From: SZUA-37 sp964472525
GTDB lineage: Bacteria; Pseudomonadota; Gammaproteobacteria; UBA6429; Thiohalophilaceae
Direction: 5' to 3'
Length of the DNA stretch: 64,000 nt
Assembly (NCBI GenBank): GCA_964472525.1
Contig: CAYYLL010000002.1
Location: 1 to 64,000 of the forward strand
Of the stretch, positions 26,578 through 34,958 are shown in pieces; position 1 is the first letter of the stretch, and every line of letters starts with the position of its first letter. The notes under the pieces are model-generated. The model worked only from the letters and a program-made list of their open reading frames with translations, ran no database searches and was not told the DNA's origin. Made by a program: the position numbers and the translations under genes.

Positions 26578-26958
26578 ATGCAAATCACAATGCTTAAAAC
26601 CAAGTTACACCGCGCGCATGTTACCCATGTTGAGCTGGAATACGAAGGCTCGTGCGCGATTGATGCTAATTTATTAGATGCGTCGGGTATTCGTGAGTAT
26701 GAACAAATTGAAATTTATGACGTGACCAATGGTGAGCGTTTTACCACCTATGCGATTCGTGCAGAAGCGGGTAGTGGTATTATTTCAATTAACGGTGCTG
26801 CTGCCCATAAAGCAAACGTTGCAGACGTTGTGATTATTTGCGCCTATGTGGGTTTGAATCAGCAAGAACTTGCTAACTTTAAGCCTAAACTTGTTTACCT
26901 GAACGATAACAACGAAATTACCCATACGCGTAATACCATTCCGGTTCAGGTTGCCTAA
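26578..26958 (+). CDS. panD: Aspartate 1-decarboxylase (pyruvoyl enzyme)
   Basis: A 126-residue proenzyme that makes beta-alanine from aspartate. It is self-cleaved between Gly24 and Ser25 (YEGSCAID) to form the pyruvoyl cofactor. NGAAAHKA and the end IPVQVA are typical. I use the ATG at 26578 rather than the TTG at 26563 because it puts the cleavage site at 24/25 and gives exactly the E. coli length. It lies 105 bp after panC, with its own short leader. Confidence 0.97.
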   Translation: MQITMLKTKLHRAHVTHVELEYEGSCAIDANLLDASGIREYEQIEIYDVTNGERFTTYAIRAEAGSGIISINGAAAHKANVADVVIICAYVGLNQQELANFKPKLVYLNDNNEITHTRNTIPVQVA

Positions 26959-26981
26959 TTTTTATTAATACAATTCTTTAT

Positions 26982-27071
26982 AACCACAACGAATACAACG
27001 AAAGAATATTTCAAATATAAATTTGGTTATTGTTCTCAATACCTCCGTTATATTCTTTTTTTGTTGTGCTT
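26982..27071. repeat. Dispersed AACCACAACGAA inverted repeat, copy 1
   Basis: AACCACAACGAATACAACGA followed by AAGAATAT at the left is partly complementary to ATATTCTTTTTTTGTTGTGCTT at the right end, read in two halves. It sits between the convergent panD and ppc genes and may terminate both. A related repeat is at 36076-36154. Confidence 0.6.
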
Positions 27072-27084
27072 AATAAAAAACAAA

Positions 27085-29922
27085 TTACCCCGTATTTCGC
27101 ATACCCGCAGCAATCGCATTAATGGATCGTAGTAATGGATCCAGCCAGGCTTGTCGAGTGTCTTCATCCAATGATTCATTACGGAAATTACGTAACAATT
27201 TAAATTGAATGTAACTGAGTGGATCCAGATAAGGATCGCGGCGTTTAAGTGATAATGCAAGTATCGGCGTTTCAGCTAACAACTCGTCAATATTGGCCAC
27301 TTTTAAGACGCACTCACTGGTGAGTTGGTATTCGGTTGCGATTTTGTCATAAACAGTTTGTGCCGTTGTCTGATTTAAGCACAATGACTTATATTCATTA
27401 GCAATATTCATATCACCCTTAAACAATGCCATTTGTGTATTGCTCAGCAAGGCTCGAAAGAATGACCAGTTTTGATACATATCGCGTAGTGTGTTCAGCT
27501 TTTCAGGATCTTTTCCTAGCCAGGTATTTAAAGCTAAACCAATGCCATACCATGCGGGCAGTGTGTGTCGAGATTGTGCCCAACCAAATACCCAGCCAAT
27601 GGCGCGTACGGATGTTTTTGAACGGTCTGCTTTTTTACGATGCGATGGTCGTGAACCAATGTTCATTAAACCAATTTCAGACACCGGTGTGGCTTCATAA
27701 AAATAATCGAGAAAACCTTCGGTATTATCCGTTAAGGTACGGTAGTGTTGTTCGCCCTGACTAGCCAGTTGCGTCATAATTTGCGCGTATTCAGGTTTGT
27801 CTTTTAATGGTTTGGTTACCAGATGTTTACTTGCTTTTAATAAGCCGGTAATTCCCATTGTAAGCTCATAAATGGCGGTTTCAGGGTGGCTGTATTTATA
27901 AGACAGCACTTCGCCTTGTTCGGTAAATTTAATTTCACCGTGTACGGTGCCATCGGGCTGCGACAAAATAGACTCATGCGTTGGGCCGCCACCGCGACCA
28001 ATTGTGCCACCTCGACCGTGGAATAAACGTAAACGAATATTTCGTTTGGTGGTAATAGCCGAGATTTGTTGTTGTGCTTGATATAAGTTCCATACCGATG
28101 CGAGAATACCACCATCTTTACAGGAGTCAGAATAACCCAACATCACTTCCTGAGTGTTACCGGATGCTTTTAATAAGTCGGCATAAATGCTGTTATCCAG
28201 TAAACGGTTCATTACCGGATCAATATGTTTTAAATCTTCAATCGTTTCAAACAGGGGAGAAACCCGAATATTACAAAATGCCTGACCATTATCAAAACCA
28301 CTTAAACCGGTTAGCCATGCAAGGTACATTACTTCAATAATGTGGCTAGCCTCATGCGTCATTGAAATAACGTAACTACCTAATACGTTAGGGCTTACTT
28401 TTTCACGCATCTCATATATAACATTGAAAACTTGTAATGTTTCTGCCGACATATCGGTTAACTTTGTAACATCAACAGCGGGCGGTGTGGATGTTGAAAT
28501 AATTTCTGTCAAGGTACTAATGCGTTGTTCTTCGTTAAGAGATCCATAATCAATATGACGGGTTTGTTCTAAAATTTCAGTAACCGTTTGACTATGAATA
28601 GTGGATTCTTGACGAACATCCAAATGGCTTAAATAAAAACCAAACGTTTCTGCCAGGCGAATTAAATCTTTTAAGCGACCATTTGCAACAATATGGTCAC
28701 CATGGCTAATTAATGAATCATGAATAAGATATAGATCATTTAAAAATTCGGTTTCATTTTTGTAACCATAAAAAATTTCTTTAGTATTGGAACTATCTGG
28801 ATTAGATTTATTTAAAAAGGCTTCAATTTTATTTAAGTTAGATGTTAAACGGAAAAATATAAATAATAACTTACGACGATAGGGTTCCTGATGATAACGC
28901 TGCGCGCCTTTAGTAAAGGTATTGCTATAATTTTTTTCATCCTCGATCAGACTTTTGTTAAAGTCACTGCTAGGGTTACACAGTTGAATGGATTGGGTTA
29001 ATACACGCGTTAATTTAGTTACACGTTTTAAATATTCTTTAAGAACCTGCCTATTTTGTAAATAGATTGCATTACGTGTGGTTTCGGGTTTGACAAAGGG
29101 GTTACCATCACGGTCACCACCAATCCATGAACCAAATTGGAAAAAACTGGGTACTTTTATGGCATTATTTTCGTATTGGCGTTCCAGTGCATGTTCAAAT
29201 TGGCGATACACTTCAGGGATAGCATCAAATAAACATTCGCGGTAATAAAATAAACCGTTTTTTACTTCATCAATAACGGTCGGTTTATTAATTCTAACTT
29301 CGTTTGTTTTGTAAAGAATCTGAATTTCACGTTTTAGTTGTTGGGTTATTTCACTGGTATGAAATTCATCAAGGTTGTCGTTGTTCAGTTTTTCACTTAC
29401 TGCAAAAATACGTTGCAAGGCTTCCTGAATGGTTCGGCGTTTTGATTCAGTTGGGTGTGCAGTAAAAACCGGGGTGTAGGTTAGTTGATTTAATAAAGTC
29501 TGTACTTTTTCAGCCGACAAGTTTTGTTTTTTTAATTCACAAATGGTGGTGTCGAAGGAACCTTGCCATTGTAAACCCTGTTTATTCATCAGTGTTTTAC
29601 GGTATTTATGTTGAAAGTCTTCTTCAGCAATATTAACTAAACTAAAGTAAAGACTAAAAGCACGCACAACATGGGTAACGGTTTGCTCGTCAAGAGACTC
29701 AATCAGATCCACTAATTTCTGACGTTGATTGGAATCCTCTTTATGGCGTAAGCTAATATGACCCTTGCGTAAAGCTTCAACGGCTGAAAAAACCTTATCG
29801 CCTGCATGATCTTTTAAAACATCACCCAGGATATTGCCAAATAATTTAACGCGTGAACGTAAAACTTCATCATTTACCACGGTTACCGGGTTGAGCGAGT
29901 TGTCTTTTACTGCTGTGTTCAT
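27085..29922 (-). CDS. ppc: Phosphoenolpyruvate carboxylase
   Basis: A 945-residue enzyme fixing bicarbonate onto PEP to give oxaloacetate, an anaplerotic reaction. It has the catalytic His in FTAHPTESKRRTI near residue 156, GGDRDGNPFV, the Gly-rich loop FHGRGGTIGRGGGPTHESI, and ends in the invariant MRNTG. The ATG at 29922 is chosen over an upstream TTG at 29940 because an AAGAGA ribosome site precedes it. It is transcribed alone, divergent from pgi. In a sulfur-oxidising chemolithotroph it would supply C4 acids (inference). Confidence 0.98.
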   Translation of the reverse strand: MNTAVKDNSLNPVTVVNDEVLRSRVKLFGNILGDVLKDHAGDKVFSAVEALRKGHISLRHKEDSNQRQKLVDLIESLDEQTVTHVVRAFSLYFSLVNIAEEDFQHKYRKTLMNKQGLQWQGSFDTTICELKKQNLSAEKVQTLLNQLTYTPVFTAHPTESKRRTIQEALQRIFAVSEKLNNDNLDEFHTSEITQQLKREIQILYKTNEVRINKPTVIDEVKNGLFYYRECLFDAIPEVYRQFEHALERQYENNAIKVPSFFQFGSWIGGDRDGNPFVKPETTRNAIYLQNRQVLKEYLKRVTKLTRVLTQSIQLCNPSSDFNKSLIEDEKNYSNTFTKGAQRYHQEPYRRKLLFIFFRLTSNLNKIEAFLNKSNPDSSNTKEIFYGYKNETEFLNDLYLIHDSLISHGDHIVANGRLKDLIRLAETFGFYLSHLDVRQESTIHSQTVTEILEQTRHIDYGSLNEEQRISTLTEIISTSTPPAVDVTKLTDMSAETLQVFNVIYEMREKVSPNVLGSYVISMTHEASHIIEVMYLAWLTGLSGFDNGQAFCNIRVSPLFETIEDLKHIDPVMNRLLDNSIYADLLKASGNTQEVMLGYSDSCKDGGILASVWNLYQAQQQISAITTKRNIRLRLFHGRGGTIGRGGGPTHESILSQPDGTVHGEIKFTEQGEVLSYKYSHPETAIYELTMGITGLLKASKHLVTKPLKDKPEYAQIMTQLASQGEQHYRTLTDNTEGFLDYFYEATPVSEIGLMNIGSRPSHRKKADRSKTSVRAIGWVFGWAQSRHTLPAWYGIGLALNTWLGKDPEKLNTLRDMYQNWSFFRALLSNTQMALFKGDMNIANEYKSLCLNQTTAQTVYDKIATEYQLTSECVLKVANIDELLAETPILALSLKRRDPYLDPLSYIQFKLLRNFRNESLDEDTRQAWLDPLLRSINAIAAGMRNTG

Positions 29923-30172
29923 ATTATCTCTTTTCTGCAAAATAAATCAGTCGCGCATTATACCCAAATTTAAGCGTTGGATTCGCGGCTAAAACCTGAA
30001 AATCGTTAAATTAACTAAAAATAGTTAATTTACTGGCCGAAAATGGTTATTTCTTGTGTATTTGGCCGATTTTTTGACGTTTTATTACAAAATCGAGCTT
30101 TTGCGGAAGATTCCATGCCATAGACTTGCATGTTATTATTTTATATCTGTTTTTTTATCGTAGGGATCCACA
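29923..30172. other. Divergent ppc-pgi intergenic region
   Basis: About 250 bp, AT-rich, with several copies of TTAACTAAAA/ATAGTTAATTT near 30008-30032 that form a short imperfect palindrome. It must hold promoters for both genes, but I cannot fix -35/-10 pairs with confidence. GGGATCC precedes the pgi ATG. Confidence 0.4.
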
Positions 30173-31816
30173 ATGGCGTTGTTAGACTTACCGGCTTGGC
30201 AGGCTTTGTCAGAACATTGGCATGATGTTCGTAATATACACATGCGCGATTTATTCGATGCTGATGCAACACGCTTCGAAACATTCTCGATTAAATTTAA
30301 CGATATTTTATTCGATTTTTCTAAAAATCGGATTACCCAGAAAACGGTCAGTTTATTGGCTGAACTGGCACGGGAGTCTGAGTTAGAGAAATGGATTGAA
30401 AAAATGTTTAACGGTGATTTAATTAATCACACTGAAAAACGCGCAGCTCTGCACACCGCTTTACGTAATCGCAACAATAATGCGGTTAACGTTGACGGGC
30501 AAAATGTTATGCCGGCTATTGAGCAGGTGTTGGATAAAATGCAATTGATCAGTGACACCGTTCGCAATGGAGAATGGCAAGGCTTTAGTGGGCGCAACAT
30601 TATCGACGTGGTTAATTTGGGAGTAGGGGGCTCGGATCTAGGTCCGGTGATGGTAACCGAGGCATTGCACCCCTATGGTAAATCTGGTTTACGGGTACAC
30701 TTTGTGTCCAATGTCGATCCAAGCCATATTTGTGATACCTTGCGCCACTTAAATCCTGAAACAACCCTGTTTATTGTTTCATCCAAAAGTTTTACCACGC
30801 AAGACACTATCGCAAACGCGAAAACAGCACGCGACTGGTTATTAGAAACAGCACGCGATGAAGACGCAGTACAAAAACATTTTATCGCCGTCGCTGCGAA
30901 TACCGAAGCGGCCGTTGAATTTGGTATTGCCGAAGAAAATATTCTTGAAATGTGGGACTGGGTGGGTGGCCGTTATTCGCTTTGGTCGTCCATCGGTATT
31001 TCCATTGCTATATATATAGGAATGGATCGTTTTAAAGCCTTACTGGAAGGTGCGTTCGAAATGGATGAACATTTTCGTAGTGCCCCTTTCGAAAAAAACA
31101 TTCCCGTTATGATGGCTTTACTCGGTATTTGGTATAACAATTTCTTCAATGCCGACACCTATGCTGTTTTACCGTATGATCAACACTTACATCGTTTTCC
31201 CGCTTTTTTGCAACAGGTGGACATGGAAAGTAATGGCAAGAGTGTGACCCGCTCCGGTCAACCTACTCACTATTCAACCGGCCCGATCCTTTGGGGAGAG
31301 TTAGGTATTACCGGCCAACATGCGTTTTATCAGTCGTTACACCAAGGTACTAAGTTAGTACCGACTGATTTTATTGTGCCGATAGAAAGCCTTAATCCAG
31401 TTGGGCAACATCATACTATCCTGCTTTCAAACTTTTTTGCACAAACGCAAGCCCTTACCCGTGGGCGTACCAAAGAAGAAACCAGAATCGAATTAGAAGC
31501 CGAAGGCCTGAGCAAAGATGAAATTGAACGTCTATTACCGTACAAAGTATTTAAAGGCAATAAACCCAGCAACACTATTTTATTTCGCGCCTTAACGCCA
31601 CGAACATTAGGCTCATTGATTGCCATGTATGAACATAAAATTTTTGTACAAGGTGTGATATGGGAAATTAATTCTTTTGATCAGTGGGGTGTTGAATTAG
31701 GTAAGCAACTTGCCGATACTATTTTTAAACAGCTACGTGAAAGAAAACCAGTTGATAATCATGATGTTTCAACCAATGGCTTGATTAATTATTATATGAA
31801 AATGTCGGGGGGGTAA
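30173..31816 (+). CDS. pgi: Glucose-6-phosphate isomerase
   Basis: A 547-residue isomerase interconverting glucose 6-phosphate and fructose 6-phosphate. Markers are VNLGVGGSDLGPVMV, the phosphate-binding FIVSSKSFTTQDT, WVGGRYSLWSSIG and the QWGVELGKQLA signature near the C-terminus. Size is standard. Its stop is only 2 bp from the stop of the convergent lipoprotein gene, leaving no room for a separate terminator. Confidence 0.98.
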   Translation: MALLDLPAWQALSEHWHDVRNIHMRDLFDADATRFETFSIKFNDILFDFSKNRITQKTVSLLAELARESELEKWIEKMFNGDLINHTEKRAALHTALRNRNNNAVNVDGQNVMPAIEQVLDKMQLISDTVRNGEWQGFSGRNIIDVVNLGVGGSDLGPVMVTEALHPYGKSGLRVHFVSNVDPSHICDTLRHLNPETTLFIVSSKSFTTQDTIANAKTARDWLLETARDEDAVQKHFIAVAANTEAAVEFGIAEENILEMWDWVGGRYSLWSSIGISIAIYIGMDRFKALLEGAFEMDEHFRSAPFEKNIPVMMALLGIWYNNFFNADTYAVLPYDQHLHRFPAFLQQVDMESNGKSVTRSGQPTHYSTGPILWGELGITGQHAFYQSLHQGTKLVPTDFIVPIESLNPVGQHHTILLSNFFAQTQALTRGRTKEETRIELEAEGLSKDEIERLLPYKVFKGNKPSNTILFRALTPRTLGSLIAMYEHKIFVQGVIWEINSFDQWGVELGKQLADTIFKQLRERKPVDNHDVSTNGLINYYMKMSGG

Positions 31817-31818
31817 TA

Positions 31819-32574
31819 TTACTCTTTTGGCCATTCTTGCAATAATTTAATTTTGCCGTGCTCGGTGAGCCTGGTTAATAAAAATAGCCGGGTGGCACTG
31901 TATGAGCCACCTTCGACAGCATCGTTGATTTGTATTAGCATATCTTCAATACCATCGTGATTGAAATCACCTTTGGCAACCAGTTGTAATTCTTCGGAAC
32001 CACCTTCAATAAAATATTTAATATGATAAGGGCTCAGTTTTTTAGCTTTCAGAACAGGATCCACTTGAGCCCATGAGGTGATTTTTTTATTCGCCATAAT
32101 ACGTTTACTTTCTTCGGTGGAAATAATTTGAGCCATTTGCGGTGGAAGATGTTCAGGTAAATGCTTGTCAAAGACAATAGTATCAAGAAACGATTTTTTA
32201 GAGGGGTTACCGTTTGATATAATACGGGTAGCTTCGCATAAAACAGTTATATACATTAAAGCAGCATTATTCATTTCCGGAATTGCGTATATGTCTTCAC
32301 CCTTAAAAGGAAAGTACTCCTGACAGGTTGCTATGCGAATTAAGTTATCAGGTTTTGCAGCTTTAACGATAGAAAATTCACCATACCATTTCATTGTGAG
32401 CATTTTTTGAATATTGTCGAACTTTTTAATAACGAAGCTATTTGATAGCATATTAGGCATAGCGAAATTGCTAAACCATACAACAGGTTTTGTGTTACCT
32501 CCTTTTGTTGTTACTGCACTGGTGCAGCCAGTCAATAAAATGAAAAACAATATTAATAGAGTAGCTATTTTCAT
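31819..32574 (-). CDS. Lipoprotein, candidate immunity partner of the lysozyme-like protein
   Basis: A 251-residue lipoprotein: the lipobox LTGC places the lipidated Cys at residue 17. The mature part has no family I recognise except a C-terminal segment GDFNHDGIEDMLIQIND that looks like a short FG-GAP/calcium-loop repeat, followed by a beta-rich end. It is 17 bp downstream of the lysozyme-like gene with its own strong ribosome site (GAGGTAATC then ATG), so the two are an operon. A periplasmic lipoprotein beside a peptidoglycan hydrolase would suit an immunity protein or inhibitor; this is inference. The patch lies next to an IS3 element. Confidence 0.75.
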   Translation of the reverse strand: MKIATLLILFFILLTGCTSAVTTKGGNTKPVVWFSNFAMPNMLSNSFVIKKFDNIQKMLTMKWYGEFSIVKAAKPDNLIRIATCQEYFPFKGEDIYAIPEMNNAALMYITVLCEATRIISNGNPSKKSFLDTIVFDKHLPEHLPPQMAQIISTEESKRIMANKKITSWAQVDPVLKAKKLSPYHIKYFIEGGSEELQLVAKGDFNHDGIEDMLIQINDAVEGGSYSATRLFLLTRLTEHGKIKLLQEWPKE

Positions 32575-32591
32575 GATTACCTCAAAAATGA

Positions 32592-33194
32592 TTAGGGTAT
32601 GCTTTGAACAGCCTTCTTCTGTTTTGCGGCTTTTAAAAGCAAGTTTTTCACATAGTTGTTTCGTTTAGTTGAAATAGGAATCTTGCGATGTGATTCTTTG
32701 GCAGCTTTGTGCCAGTTCATATTACCTATGGCTTTATTAAATTTCAGGAATTCTTGTTTTAATTGAGGTAATCCCATGTTGTATATCATATCGAATAGAG
32801 CCAATTTTACTTCTACTGGATAGTGATTAAACCCGTGATAAAGTCTTCTTAGTTCTTTATAAAAATTAGTTACTTGCAGGATAAAAAGTTTGTCAATCGT
32901 GTTTTGCCTGAGAATCAGTTGAGTAAAACGCTTGTAATAGGAACCTTGAAAATTTAATTTTAGTGGATTGGCTTTTAGCACACTATTATAATCCGATTGA
33001 ATTTCATTAGCGGTCGCTCTTTTGTTAGTTTTATCATGCACAAAGGGGAGTTTTTGGGCTACCGCGAGGGATGAAATAAGTGAGCCAATACCTACAGTGA
33101 CATAGCCTTTCGAGTCAAGATACATATGCGGGATATTTCCTTCATACGGTTGAATTCTTTTTTTTAATTTTTTGGCTAATGAAGAAGGTATCAT
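32592..33194 (-). CDS. T4-lysozyme-like peptidoglycan hydrolase without signal peptide
   Basis: A 200-residue protein with a T4-lysozyme-like (GH24/pesticin type) active-site region: Glu18, Asp27 and Thr33 in YEGNIPHMYLDSKGYVTVG have exactly the spacing of T4 lysozyme Glu11, Asp20 and Thr26. The later FDMIYNMGL segment also fits that fold. There is no signal peptide or membrane segment, so export would need phage holin or a type VI/other secretion route. The ATG at 33194 (GGAAG 11 nt upstream) is preferred to GTG 33206. It is the first gene of a pair with the lipoprotein. No phage or secretion genes are in view. Confidence 0.75.
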   Translation of the reverse strand: MIPSSLAKKLKKRIQPYEGNIPHMYLDSKGYVTVGIGSLISSLAVAQKLPFVHDKTNKRATANEIQSDYNSVLKANPLKLNFQGSYYKRFTQLILRQNTIDKLFILQVTNFYKELRRLYHGFNHYPVEVKLALFDMIYNMGLPQLKQEFLKFNKAIGNMNWHKAAKESHRKIPISTKRNNYVKNLLLKAAKQKKAVQSIP

Positions 33195-33529
33195 AAATTT
33201 AATCACTTCCAGTTTGTGATAGTTAGGCTCTTAACAAAGAACTTAATCAGATGACAATTTTTAAATCAATCAGATGGTTGGCACTTTGTCGGATTGGAGG
33301 CAATGAATCAGGGTCTGAACCTAACTGTGATCCCCACGAAATTATCAAAGGGAAAGGGGGGCAAGTTATTTGTTTAATTATTACTTTTTAACGCTGATTA
33401 TTTGCCAAGAGCCAAAAGAATTGAGTATAAGAGGCTGAATAACCTGCTTAACTCTGATAAGTCCTTGTAGTGGTCTAATAAACTTGGAAAGAATTATAGC
33501 TTATAATACAAAAACACAAAGGAATCATT

Positions 33530-33853
33530 ATGAGCCAAATGAAAACACGAAAACCCCGAATCAGTTTTACAGTTGAGCAAAAATTAGATTATGCAAAACT
33601 AATGGTAGTTGAAGGATACAGCACACGCCAAGTAATGGATATTTCGGGAGCAGGAGCCACAGCAGTTTCCCGCTGGAAAAGCCAATATCAACAGGAGTTA
33701 AAAGGTCAAACACCGGAAGATAAAAAAGCTTTTACACCAGACCAACAGCGAATTCAAGAATTAGAAAAACAACTGTGGCGAGCCAAACGGGATAATGAAA
33801 TATTAAAAAAGGCCACAGCCTTGTTGGTTCGCGACAACACCGAATTGAGTTGA
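33530..33853 (+). CDS. IS3-family OrfA (transposase helix-turn-helix subunit)
   Basis: A 107-residue OrfA with an N-terminal helix-turn-helix (about 12-60, SFTVEQKLDYAKLMVVEGYS and TAVSRWKSQYQQ) and a C-terminal leucine-zipper-like coiled coil (RIQELEKQLWRAKRDNEILKK read in two parts). Near its end the zero-frame sequence A AAA AAG at 33805-33811 is a classic -1 slippery site. A -1 shift there enters the orfB frame, which is open all the way (GGC CAC AGC onward), giving an OrfAB transposase. Confidence 0.93.
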   Translation: MSQMKTRKPRISFTVEQKLDYAKLMVVEGYSTRQVMDISGAGATAVSRWKSQYQQELKGQTPEDKKAFTPDQQRIQELEKQLWRAKRDNEILKKATALLVRDNTELS

Positions 33854-34707
33854 TATCAGCGATGAACAAGGACACTATTGATTATACCGTTACCGAATTG
33901 TGCAGAGTATTTAATATCAAACTCAGTACTTACTACTATCAGCAACAGGAAAAACCGATTAAGGTTGAAGAAAGTCAAATGATAGCAACACTAAAAGCAA
34001 CTGCAATTGAAACCACCAATAGCTATGGAAAACGACGTATGCTCAAAGTACTTCGCCAACAAGGACATCAATTAGGTATTTATAAAATAGCAAGCTTAAT
34101 GAAAAAAGCCAATGTTGTCGCACTAAATCCGAAGAAGAAACACCATTATCCTGATTCAGGTAAAGTCCATGATAAAGCACCTAATTTGCTTCAACGGCAA
34201 TTTAATCCAGGAACCATTAACACGCACTGGGTCGGTGACATTACCTATATTCGAACACATCAAGGCTGGAGTTACCTTGCGAGTGTATTAGATTTAGGCT
34301 CAAGAGAAATCGTTGGCTATGCACTGTCACAACAACCCAATACTGAATTAGCAATCGCCGCTCTGAAACAGGCAATTCAAAAACAGCAACCTGATACGAC
34401 TCAACTACTTTTTCATTCCGATCAAGGAGTACAATATTCAGCAAACAGGTTTATCGAAAATCTTAATATCTTTGGCATTACACAAAGTATGAGTCGACGC
34501 GGTAATTGTTGGGACAATGCGGTAATGGAACGTTTCTTTAGAAGCTTAAAAACAGAACGATTGAATCAGTTAAGTTTTATAAATCATTCATCGGCTGTAC
34601 AAGTTGTTGAGCAATACATTCATTTTTATAATTACAAACGATTACATTCTACTTTGGGCTATGTAACACCGGACCAGAAAAAAATGGAATTAAAAAATGC
34701 GGCTTAA
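33850..34707 (+). CDS. IS3-family OrfB (DDE transposase catalytic subunit)
   Basis: A 285-residue integrase-like catalytic domain. The three acidic residues appear in HWVGDITYI, LLFHSDQGVQYS and NAVMERFFRSLKTE, followed by the IS3-typical YIHFYNYKRLHSTLGYVTP. The frame is complete and overlaps orfA by 4 nt; the displayed start is a TTG, but it is probably made mainly as an OrfAB fusion by frameshifting at 33805-33811. The next ATG is at 33862. Confidence 0.93.
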   Translation: MISAMNKDTIDYTVTELCRVFNIKLSTYYYQQQEKPIKVEESQMIATLKATAIETTNSYGKRRMLKVLRQQGHQLGIYKIASLMKKANVVALNPKKKHHYPDSGKVHDKAPNLLQRQFNPGTINTHWVGDITYIRTHQGWSYLASVLDLGSREIVGYALSQQPNTELAIAALKQAIQKQQPDTTQLLFHSDQGVQYSANRFIENLNIFGITQSMSRRGNCWDNAVMERFFRSLKTERLNQLSFINHSSAVQVVEQYIHFYNYKRLHSTLGYVTPDQKKMELKNAA

Positions 34708-34807
34708 ATTCTTTCCAAATAAACTTGACCACTACACCTAGACTCACTAGTAAGCATGGTTGGTACTTAGCGGGATTGGTACATTTAATTATTTGGGTAG
34801 AATATTG

Positions 34808-34891
34808 TAGCTCGGGGGGGAATCGAACCCCCACTCTGTCACCAGAACCGGATTTTGAATCCGGCGCGTCTACCAGTTCCGCCACCGAGCC
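34808..34891 (-). tRNA. tRNA-Leu(CAA)
   Basis: An 84-nt class II tRNA. Read on the minus strand: acceptor GGCTCGG, D-arm GCGGAACTGGTAGACGC, anticodon stem CCGGA with loop TTCAAAA (anticodon CAA), a long variable arm TCTGGTGACAGA, T-arm GGGGGTTCGATTCCCCC, acceptor CCGAGCT and discriminator A. CCA is not encoded (CAA follows). The first acceptor pair is G-U rather than G-C. It is divergent from queA, whose start is 68 bp away. Confidence 0.93.
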
Positions 34892-34958
34892 AACAAGCTG
34901 AGCATTATATGTAATCTTTACATGCTTTGTAAAAGTAAATTCTGTAATATTCGCGTTT

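Larger units (their letters stand above)
33466..34736 (+). mobile_element. Intact IS3-family insertion sequence
   Basis: The 1271-bp element has 29-bp imperfect terminal inverted repeats (24 of 29 match; both ends start TGTAGTGGTC and the arms end GGAAAGAAT). A 3-bp target duplication CCT lies at 33463-33465 and 34737-34739. It carries overlapping orfA and orfB with a slippery heptamer. Ends, duplication and both frames are intact, so the element looks recently active. It landed in non-coding DNA between the lysozyme-like gene and tRNA-Leu. Confidence 0.93.
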
